Origin: Phellopilus nigrolimitatus
Lineage: Eukaryota > Basidiomycota > Agaricomycetes > Hymenochaetales > Hymenochaetaceae
Assembly (NCBI GenBank): GCA_021029095.1
Contig: JAJOHG010000001.1
Location: 124,001 to 188,000, forward strand
DNA: 64,000 bases
Direction: 5' to 3'
Shown: positions 55,075 through 64,000 of the stretch, in pieces
Layout: every line of letters starts with the position of its first letter
How positions within the stretch are numbered: the first letter of the stretch is position 1
The notes under the pieces: model-generated
What the model was told of the DNA's origin: nothing
Seen by the model: the letters and a program-made list of their open reading frames with translations, nothing else
The model's database searches: none
Made by a program: the position numbers and the translations under genes

Positions 55075-57175
55075 TCTTTCGATAGGTTGTCTGAGGAAGT
55101 TGACTGGAGAAATCTGTTGGAACTCCAATGTCCTAGAGGTTTCGTTCTTTATACTCCCAAGAGATCCAATCTTGCAGTGTTGTTATGTTTACACGAGTAT
55201 ACGTTTAAGTGACAAACCGTCTTCAGAGGGATGTGCCTAGCCTAGGGAGGTACAATAGCTTTTGCGATTGCTCGCCCTTACTGCGCTCTTAATAGTCCGA
55301 TCAAGAGAAGAAAAGCACTTGACTCAAGTCGCGCATCGATAAGAGCTAACAAAGATAACCCTATTAGCGACAGAGACAATTCCTTGAAAGAGGATAAAGT
55401 AAGAGTCAAGACGGACGACGGATCAAGGATGACTGGGACGCAGAGAGCGAAAAAGGAGACGAGAAGCGGGTTTCGCCGATGGTGTAAACAGCGATCGAGA
55501 TGTGAGCAGTTCGGATGAGGAGAACAATTGCGAGCCTATAAATCCGCGGAGAAGCCAGCAGCGAAAAGCATATCTTTTGTGTTGATATCAGTAGGATCTT
55601 TTCAATTACACTTTTTTCCCCCAGCAGATGGTTCTGCGATTCTTCCGAAGAAAGCAGAACGTACGCAATATTGACACGTGCTTGGTGCTCACTGCGGCGA
55701 GTCAAAATAAAAGGAGGAAGCATGATTGAGTCGTGGTTCAGGAGGTCTCCCCACCGGGTAAATGATAGCGCTAGAGTTCACTCAAGCATCTCTCATGCCA
55801 TGGATCTCGGCTGAAGTTCGCAACAAGCGAACAAAATCGAATGGGAAGAGGACAACGCGGCGCGTAGTATATAATAAATGAAAATCTCCTGAGTTAAATA
55901 GAAGTTTTTCAAGTCTGACTGTATTGGGATCAGCATCTGCATGAAAACAAACATCGTAGATATCTTACTTTTGACAGATAGCAGACGAACTGGATGGTCT
56001 CAATTTTGTCGAGTCTAGAAGAGAAACAGGAGGAAGCGCCTGGTTTCTCGAGAAACGCTGAGTAAGCGCCCCCGCCACGGTGGCGTTTCTCGTGAAATTG
56101 GGATCAAGCTTTTAAGCCCGAAATACTTTCACGCTATTATTGGTCTCGTAGCCGGAGAATAGACAATATAAGGGGCGCTCTTCGATGACAGTGTTCAAAA
56201 GCGAGTAGAATACCTCAGTGATTATAGGAGGAAGAGCCATTCCCAAATACCGCAGGGAAAAGGCTTAGTCGTGTTGATACAAAAGTCTTGACAAACAGAA
56301 AAGCCCTTGGTGATGATATTTTCACTCAACGGGCTTTCTTAAGCAGAATCCTTCTCCGGGAGTTCCTTTCAAGGTACGTATGGTTTACAAAGATTTCTCT
56401 TCATGCAACGCCTTAGACACACGTGAGTTTTCGGCGACGCGGTCACTATGTGGTTCAAACCTCTAATCAGCCCTTCGAAGGACGCCTAAGGAAGTGTAAG
56501 GACAAGTATTGAATGCAGCATCCCAGAAAGCCTTTCCACTCTTTCAAAAGAAAAAATCAGCCATCCAAATCATAAACTGTTTTTCTTACGTATGCCTCGT
56601 TAGCAGCTAGCCGCATAAATATAGGTCTGGTCGCAAGGCGGATCACAGTTATCGTGTCGATTATCCTCCCTATCCATTTCTTGAAGGCCACCGTACACTC
56701 GGCTGCAACTTATCTCGGGTCCTTCGCGCCCATGCGCGTGATCTAGTCGCGTAAATAAAAGGCAACAGTTGTACCAAACACTGGCAGGAAACTTCGCCGT
56801 GCTGCTCCCCAAAAATCCACATGTAAAATGAATATTTCTGTGTAAAATTTCAGGGCTTAGTGTTGCGCTCTAGTCTAGTCACGCGTATCGGGTTTGTTCC
56901 TTCAGTTTGTCCTTTTTCGTCTTTCCTTCAATGCTTCAAAAACCATAAACTCGATAGAAATACAATGTAAGAAGTGAATGCAGAATTGTGTACATCCTGA
57001 GAGCTATTCGACGAGATGATACCGTGGTGTTAATTACTGTATTGACTCGTATTTCAACAACCCGTCCCTCTCATTAGCCATGCAGGATGAGCTTCGAGCC
57101 CCAGAACTCTATGTATTCAAATGGAGGATATTATCTTTAGTAGGGAGTTGGTCGGTACAAATATGGCTTCTTACC
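55075..57175. other. Repeat-rich spacer
   Basis: 55075-55900 resembles the upstream side of small genes 1 and 3. A hairpin (GAGAAACGC..GCGTTTCTC) lies at 56048-56090. About 56127-56270 is the inverted dispersed repeat that matches 243-390. 56270-56390 has a frame (TNRKALGDDIFTQRAFLSRI) ending at a GTACGT donor that looks exon-like, but I do not recognise it. Confidence 0.5.
56127..56270 (-). repeat. Dispersed repeat fragment, inverted match to 243-390
   Basis: Reverse complement matches the segment near the window start, as described at 243. Copies are about 55.8 kb apart and in opposite orientation. Confidence 0.6.
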
Positions 57176-57737
57176 TCAACTTGACTTGGACGAAACTGCG
57201 GATCCCCATGAACCACGTCCGGGTGTGAAGCCATCGCGATACACTGCGCCGACTTGGGAGACCTCTGCTTCAAGAGCGTCAACATCTGGACAGTTGATGA
57301 TCTTAGATTGATGCAAGACTCGGACAGCGTCCCTGATCCAAATCCTGCAGTTCCAGACTCGAGGCACCTCATACATCGAACGGCCGATGGGGACCTGCCT
57401 AAGGATTTGGGTCTGTGTAGAAAGTGGATTCGTAAGTTTTGTTACATACGCAAGAAACGAGGAAGGCACTCACCAAATATTCTGAACTGATGGTCGAGCC
57501 CAGACTACCAATTTTGACCGCTACAACAGAAGTATTGGACGCTTCGAACTTGTAATCTTTGACCTCGAATGCCCAACCCACTGGTGAGGCAGCGTGAATC
57601 AGAATTCCCGTGGGTTTATCGTGAGTCTTTGCCAATAACGTCCAGTGGAACAGCTCTGGGTTCAGCGCAGATGCTTCGCGGAAAAAAAGGCCTATGTAAA
57701 GCGCGTTGCCGCCGAGAGTACGATTGGTGGAAGACAT
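57176..57737 (-). CDS. Small two-exon protein of unknown function, copy 3
   Basis: Exons 57737-57474 and 57412-57176 (264 and 237 nt) join to 166 aa. MSSTNRTLGGNALYIGLFFR, LFHWTLLAKTHDKPTG, VAVKIGSLGSTISSEYL, VPIGRSMYEVPRVW, CRIWIRDAVRVLH and RGSWGSAVSSKSS. The frame upstream of the ATG differs from copies 1 and 2, which supports MSSTNR as the start. It is divergent from kinase 3, across a 1.9-kb spacer that contains a TIR element. Confidence 0.7.
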
Positions 57738-59702
57738 TCTTTCAATAGCTGTCTGAGAAGGTTGTCAACTGGAGAGATCTGTTGAAACTCATATGTCGCA
57801 GGTGTCTCGTTCTTTATACTCTCAAGGGACTCGGACTTGCGGTGCTGTCATGTTTATGCGAGTATGTGCTTAAGAGACAGACCGCCTTCAGGAATATGCG
57901 TCTTGCCTAAAGAGAAACAACAGCTTTCCTGAATTGCTCGGTTCTACGACACTAGGATCCCCATCATCGAATCGAGTGCCACAGGATGAGCAAGCGCCGG
58001 TCGCGTTGCTTTATTCTCCTTTCACTCTTCTGTAGATTAGAGACCGCGTACCACCAAAATTATGTCTGATCAAGGAAACAATTAACTCACTTCCTACTAC
58101 AAGTCGCTTCTCCGTAAGGTCCACCACAGATGACCCCATTTGCAACAGAGACAAATTCTTAAAAGAGCATAAGAGAGTGCTGAAGACCGTTGTGTGCTTC
58201 ATGCTAACCGAGCGGGCGGGGTGGGGGAAGTGTGATTATGTCGTGATATAGGAAGTTGTACTATTATGCCTGCAGAAGCGAGCCTCATTGCCAGCTGAGT
58301 GTTAGTGCCAGCGATCACTCCCACATGGGCATTGCCGAAGTTCGCAGCAAGTGCGCAGGATCAGGCGGCGGCGCAGTGGTTAATCACGAGTCCGCCCGAC
58401 GAAACCGAGCTCAGCACCTGCGCGAAATAAGCAATATCAAAATTTGGCTTGTTAACAAATAACAGACGAACCGGATGGTCTGAATTTTTACGAGTGCGTT
58501 ATCGAGTCTAGAAGAGAAATAGGGGAACCCTTGTTTGTCCTAAGTTGCGTCGACAAGGCCCATCATATATTCCTGATCCCCTTTCAGTAACGCGCAGGCA
58601 ATGGAAGGGAGCAAGTATTAGGATGCTGAGCTCGCTTGATAGAGCGTGGCAGGATAAGTTGTGTGTTTGGTCCAATCCCCATAGGAAGTTTCCTGATACG
58701 GTTACTCTGGTCGCTTATTGGGAGCGAAGCTCCCATTTACACGGATAGGGGCTCCCAAAAAGCTATCACGTGATGTGTTGCGTGTGGCTGTGTGGCCCCC
58801 TCCGTGAGAACTGCCCATGATGGTGCGTGCCTTCGAGTATGTAGGTCGTCTCCCTCTCTTTCTTTCCCTCCTTCCGCAAAAAATCCTGAGCCCAGCAAAA
58901 AAATCTTGCACTTTTGCTTGCAAAAAATATAATAAAAATATTTGGGGAGCAAATCACCAGGATAGGGTTCCCAAAAGTCTATCATGGAGGTTGCCCATCC
59001 TGTGAGAAATGATGCTGCGAGCCGCTGCATGTATGCTTACTTCCTCTCTCCTCTTCCTTTCCTCCTTCCACACTTGACCTCCTGATCTTAGCAAATAAAT
59101 TTTTCACTTTGCTTACATAAATAAATAAGGGCTAGTGAGAAAAAAAAAAGGATTTACTGGCCTCCCTAAAGCATGTCACGTGCCCTTGGACTGTGTGGTC
59201 CCTTACATGAAGACTTGCTCTGTGTCTTGGGCCATTCTCTCTGCACATTGAAGCATAAAAAAGCTGACATTACTAGTGGAGATTTTGAACTTTTAATTTT
59301 GGTTACATCACAATGAAAATATTAAATCAATGGTAATAGAGAGCTAAAATGAAAGAGCTCAGAATAAGCCTTAGTCATACATGCTTCGCTCCCCCCCTAA
59401 TATGTGGGCACCCCACATATAAATTCATGTTTAGGAAAGCAGCTGGACGCGTCGTGTCTGAGTCACTGATCATGATTCGTATTTGAGCCTGGAAGCATCC
59501 TCATGTTGTTGTTTACCGTTATGTGGCTTATACAAACCCACATTAGGACAATCGTCAGTCGCGGCGCGGCCTGTTCGGACTAGTTCCTCGTGACCCATCC
59601 ACGCAACGTTGATTTTGTTAAAAGCGCGCTAGCACGACTGTCTTCATCGTGTTTTTCGACCCGCGCGCTTTCCTTCAGATTTGATTACTCTTGCCAAACG
59701 CG
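57738..59702. other. Divergent spacer between small gene 3 and kinase 3
   Basis: 58010-58700 matches the spacer of pair 1. The extra length relative to pair 1 is the TIR element at 58720-59393. 59440-59700 is the kinase promoter block with GAGTCACTGATCATGATT. Confidence 0.6.
58720..59393. mobile_element. Non-autonomous TIR element, about 674 bp
   Basis: Left end GGGAGCGAAGC and right end GCTTCGCTCCC are perfect 11-bp inverted repeats. Inside are degenerate tandem blocks beginning GGGGCTCCCAAAAAGC (58747), AGGGTTCCCAAAAGTC (58963) and GGCCTCCCTAAAGCATG (59160), each followed by similar text. No transposase frame. The equivalent spacer of pair 1 lacks it. Confidence 0.65.
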
Positions 59703-60536
59703 ATGTTATCAACATTTGTCAGAAATACATTTCATAGAATTTGGCTCCTCTTTCCTTCCAAGATCCGCCTCTTCGTCTACCATCGCTTGATCGCTATCGG
59801 TCTCCGTCTGTACGGGGAAACGACCTCCTCACGCACTTTCCGACTTCCTTTCAACCTTTACGCGAAATTTGGTAAAAACATTAGGATGTCTGAAGCCGAG
59901 GTCATGCGCTTTATTTCTAAAAAAACGACTATCCCTGTTCCTAGCGTCATCGACAGCATTAAAGTGCCCACAGGTGCCTTTATTGTCATGTCGAAACTCC
60001 CGGGCAGGACAGTTAGGGATGGACTCAATTTCATGACTCCCAATGAAAAGGCTCTGTTCACGCGAGACTTGGGAAAGTGCTTACAGCAGCTACACGCCAT
60101 CACAGCGCCAGACTCTCGCGTTTCGGCTTTCGGCGGCGGGCCCTTCCAGGATTACAGGATCGACCACGACGGCAAGCTAGGACCTTTTGCCACAGAAGAT
60201 CAATTTCACGAAAGCCTCTACGGATATTTTCTTCCGGAGAAGTGGCCACATATGAAAGAGCTCGCCCGTGATGTGCACGGCACGCCCCATCGGTTATGTT
60301 TGACGCACAACGACCTCTCTCCGACCAATATACTTATCGAGAACAACCGCCTGTCTGGGCTCATTGACTGGGAGTGCGCTGCGTGGCTCCCGGAGTATTG
60401 GGAATATACCAAGTCCATGTACTTGCGGACGGAATACAAAGAGTGGGTCGAGGTCATGAAGTTGGCGCATCCGCAGATTTATCAACGGGAGTATGAATTG
60501 GAGTTTGAGTTTTGGGGTATTTCTTATCCTTGGTGA
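59703..60536 (+). CDS. APH-like kinase, copy 3
   Basis: 277 aa, single exon. Start MLSTFVRNTFHRIWLLFPSK. The catalytic loop LTHNDLSPTNILI and GLIDWECAAWLPEYWE are intact. It has several changes of its own (SKLPGRTVRDGLNFMTPNEK, ending EFEFWGISYPW), so it is the most diverged of the three, but it keeps a 73-base identical block with both others (60054-60126). Confidence 0.85.
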   Translation: MLSTFVRNTFHRIWLLFPSKIRLFVYHRLIAIGLRLYGETTSSRTFRLPFNLYAKFGKNIRMSEAEVMRFISKKTTIPVPSVIDSIKVPTGAFIVMSKLPGRTVRDGLNFMTPNEKALFTRDLGKCLQQLHAITAPDSRVSAFGGGPFQDYRIDHDGKLGPFATEDQFHESLYGYFLPEKWPHMKELARDVHGTPHRLCLTHNDLSPTNILIENNRLSGLIDWECAAWLPEYWEYTKSMYLRTEYKEWVEVMKLAHPQIYQREYELEFEFWGISYPW

Positions 60537-61046
60537 TAATGTGTGAGTCCTCATGCAAGACTTCCATCTGCCTACCGTTTCAATACTCATAGCCTTTTCA
60601 AAGGAAGCGAATGTTCGGAATTTGGCAGCATGTTACGTTTGTCGTAGTATTTCACTCATTTTTCTCGACTCCTAGGATATTAATTATCAAGTTCCTCGAA
60701 ACGCTGACATTCCATCGCTTCGTTTAAGAGACACCCGGTTATCCTAGAAACCCAAGTACTCACGCTCAGAATTATTGAACAGTACTTCACACCTTTCCGT
60801 GAGTTACGCATAAACAGCGTCGCGTAATGGACTCCTAAATGTCGAACGCTAGATAGAGAAGGTAAAAATATCATGTTTGAATTAGGAAGAGATTATCGAG
60901 TCAAAAGTCCTAGTATGACTAGGTGGCGAGGCCTTGAACCGCATCTATGATTCAAACTGCAAGACAAGTCATCACTCATTCGTCCCCTTCCATTATTTTT
61001 ACATGTCCAGATGTATAAAACCCGGAAATCAAGCGATATAAACCCA
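60537..61046. other. Convergent spacer, no gene seen
   Basis: AT-rich 3' flank of kinase 3; first part resembles the 3' flank of kinase 2. The rest is the 3' untranslated side of the amidohydrolase fusion. Confidence 0.5.
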
Positions 61047-64000
61047 TCAATCTGCATTAATTATTGGCATCAAGGCCTTCCGTCCTTTCTTTGGCCATTC
61101 TTCCACCATCGTCTCTGCATCCCACACACGTCCACCTCTCACAACAAGCCTGATCTGCAGGGTTTCACCGATATCTCCCTGTAGGAGATCCACTTCAGGC
61201 GAATAAACTATGATGTCCGCAAGCTTGCCCCGCTCGAGAGACCCGACAGCGGAATCGATGCCAAGCGTGATGGCAGCGTCGCTAGTCGCGGCGCGCAATA
61301 CTTCGAAGTTCGACAGGCCGCCTGCAGCAGTGAAAGCCATTTCGGCGTGGTAAATAAGCCCGAGAGGTGCTTCGCCATGCGCGCCAATATGTGTACGTAG
61401 ACCCTTCCTGACCATTTTCGCGATGGACGTAGAGGTGTTGAAGAAAGCAAAGGCTTTTTTGTGCGATGGTTAAGTTAATTTTCAATTGGTTTTGGACAAT
61501 GCAATGGACGTACAATCCAGGGGTCGATGAGTTGTTTCGATGTGATTCTCAAGGAGGTCGTGCCTCGTGAAACGGCGCAACCTGGAAAACCATCAGTAAA
61601 TGGTCCGCGCTACGCTCGCCTGCAACTTACTTCTGGTCGTTCGCAATATCGACGTTCGCCCAAACGAATTGCTCGCCCATAGTGCCTCCGTAGTTAACAA
61701 TGTGTGTCGGGGTCGCACCTGTGCCGCTCAGCGCATAAAGTGTCAAGACGTCCTCATAAAGTGTCGAAATCGGGAGTGCGTGCTCGACCGTCGTCATGCC
61801 TGTGTATCCAGTGAGAAAATATACATAAGGATCACAGACGGACAGTTTACTTACCATCGACGATATAGGTGAGATCCCAGTCTTGATTCATTCCCTATCG
61901 TCGCCGGTAAATCAATAACTGCCTTCCTCGTCCGTCATTGCATAAAACTCATACCCCTTCAGGAACGCATAACATGGACAAGTTGCGAGCCTCCAACAAA
62001 AGCCTTTGACGAGAAGCGCTGCGGCGGATTAGTTCATATCAGCAACAAAGACTGCGCGACAAGATCAAATATCTTTACCGGGAATACTGATTATAATTCT
62101 TGTAGGAGAAACTCGCAGGCCCTCCCTCGGCTTTTATACGGATGAGGGCAGAGCGGGCATCATTGAGGTCAGCGACGTCGTTGTGGATCTCGCCCCATCC
62201 CGCTCCGTAGATCACATCGCCGGTGTGGAAGATGCGAGGACCGACCATCCCACCGTTTTCCACTCGACCACGTTCGACGAACCCACGCACATTGTCGGAA
62301 CTCGGACTGCACGAAGACATCATCAGCAGGGGGAAAGCATTGCGCAGGCCATACAAAACTTACTTGTGCAACGTCGTCACTCCATATGCAAGGAAAGTCT
62401 CAAGCTCCCACGACCTCGCCGGGAAAATATTACTAAATCCACTCCAATGAGCATGGACGTCAATGAAGCCAGGTACGACGAAGCCTCCATCTGCGTTCAG
62501 CACGGTGGCGCCATGAGGGATGGCCACGCTGCTCGCTGGGCCGACGTTCTCAATAATGCCACCACGGATCACGAGCGTCGCGTCTCTAACGAAGTCGTAT
62601 GACAGCGCACCGGAAACCATGGTAAGCGCGGTCGCGTTCGTGATCGCATACACATCTGCATTCTGCGTGTCCGCAGCCCGTGCCCGGGCTTCCGCGTACG
62701 CGTCACGAGAAAGACGGGCGATGTCCGTTGGGTAGCTGACCTCTACTTCTTGGACGTCCAGCAGATCTTTGATGCAGTCAATGCCAAAGCGAACACCGTC
62801 GGCTTCGATTTCAGACTGGCATTTAGAGAGTCGAGGCACTTCCAGTGAATGCAGGTATGGGCCTGTATATACAATTAGCAAGATCAAACCATCTTTGTGA
62901 CAAGCTACTCGCCAAGGAGCCAGAATAACCTCTTCCCCGATGCATCCCATTGTACATGGTGCCCGCCATCGAGACTGACTCTCGCGATCCCCTTTGTCGC
63001 GCTTCCAGGTTTACTCCAGATAGGCTCATTGTCTATATCGTTTTTCCTTACTACGAAAACATTATAAGCGTCTACGAAGGCAATTTTATCTTGCTGGACG
63101 GTAGTAGTGACCTCAGCGGCCATAAGACCGTTCGCGATGGTCGTGTGGTTGTAGTCACCGGACGTACTGGGTCCGCCCTCCAGGTCTATCACAAAGGCAC
63201 GGCCCGATTGATGGACGAGTAGCTTCTTGTTCCCGTCCAAGAACTTCAGTGTCGTGCGGTCTTCACCGGAACTGATTTGCGAACGAAGGTGGCGCACATT
63301 TCTGATAGGGACAGATGAACCAGAGCCTGTGAGAGAGTCGGGAAGAGTGATTTCACCGATGTAAAGTCCAGGGTCTGCAGTTGCAACGATGTTACCGGTC
63401 AGGTAGTCACCGGCGGCCTTGATGAACGCAATCTGTCTGTTGTTTCCTGTGCAGCTGCAAAGGATTGGGTTAATGTACCGGCCAAGCGGGAGATCAGAGA
63501 GCTCGTAAGCGGCGCCTGTCGACAAGTCTGCAAGCTCAAGCGTCGAAAAATTCCTGTCTGACCAGCGTGCGTGGATGATCTGATCACTATTTCCCGGCAC
63601 GAATGACGGTGAATAGTATGCTTCTTCCGGATGTAGGACAGGCACTTTCTGCGCTGCCTTCGATTTCCAGGACGAAGCCGAGTCGAAGTCCAAGTAATAC
63701 GAAACGCCTGCACCCTGAAAAGCAACGCGTGCCCCTGCGTCATCCACTGTGAGGTCGACGAACGCATGAAGACGCTGCGTGGGCGCGGTCTCCAGTACCC
63801 GCAGGTCGGTACTGGAAGCGCGTGTTTCCGCCAGTCGCTTCTCAACATGCGCTGAGAACGGGATTATGCGCGGCTCGTCAGCAAGAACCTTTTCACCAAG
63901 GGCATCAGCCACGAGTGGGATGTGCCAGAGCTTTCCGGCGGCCCATATAACGATTGCATTGTCATTAGGGGTAAAGGAGAAGGATGGGTATGTGCCCATC
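61047..64000 (-). CDS. Beta-propeller (TolB-like) plus amidohydrolase fusion, 5' end outside the window
   Basis: Partial gene; the first exon here is open to the window edge at 64000. The N-terminal part has propeller-like repeats (YPSFSFTPNDNAIVIWAAGK, EEAYYSPSFVPGNSDQIIHA, VSLDGGHHVQWDASGKRLFW). After introns the amidohydrolase domain follows: VFVVPG-like GGFVVPGFIDVHAHWSG with the metal HxH, FLAYGVTTLHK, FHTGDVIYGAG, ASRQRLLLEARNLSMLCVPEG, MTTVEHALP, a GATPTHIVNYGG segment, RTHIGAHGEAPLGLIYHAEM, and VGSLERGKLADIIVYSPEVD. Stop at 61047-61049 after PIINAD. Metal-ligand His residues and the EHALP motif are present. Likely a hydrolase of a cyclic amide or dipeptide-like substrate; the true substrate is unknown. 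Confidence 0.85.

Overview
The window is nuclear DNA of a filamentous basidiomycete, most likely an agaricomycete and possibly a polypore. Genes are split by short introns of about 50-70 nt with GT..AG ends, housekeeping genes are densely packed in divergent and convergent pairs, and F-box, aminoglycoside-phosphotransferase-like (APH-like) kinase and amidohydrolase families are expanded. The exon structures given here were worked out by eye from splice sites and protein-family knowledge; no alignment or search was run.

Layout. (1) 1-2243: repeat debris, then two tandem RidA/YjgF genes, the first with a mitochondrial-type presequence. (2) 2409-3571: proteasome subunit alpha 5, minus strand. 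(3) 3864-17603: a decaying tandem array, all on the minus strand. Its ancestral unit looks like [unknown small membrane-tail gene]-[inositol monophosphatase]-[imidazolonepropionase-type amidohydrolase]. One inositol monophosphatase (5301-6713) and one amidohydrolase (15743-17603) look intact; the other copies are broken. (4) 19115-21639: a large F-box protein with an acidic repeat. (5) 21640-28288: long, mostly gene-poor stretch. (6) 28289-48881: conserved core genes: NOG2 GTPase, an RS-rich protein, importin KAP114, an F-box/LRR protein, an RF2-type organellar release factor, a multi-pass membrane protein, COG8 and delta-COP. (7) 49245-60536: three APH-like kinases of identical length (277 aa) interleaved with three copies of a small two-exon gene of unknown role, with a 161-bp palindromic element, a TIR element and other repeats between them. 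(8) 61047-64000: 3' part of a beta-propeller plus amidohydrolase fusion that runs off the window.

How the genes relate. COG8 and delta-COP, both Golgi trafficking factors, share a 281-bp divergent promoter; KAP114 and the RS-rich gene share one of 139 bp. The two rapidly changing regions (3864-17603 and 49245-60536) are local gene-family nurseries. The kinase/small-gene pairing is the best candidate for an undescribed module, and the RF2-type release factor is the most unexpected single gene.
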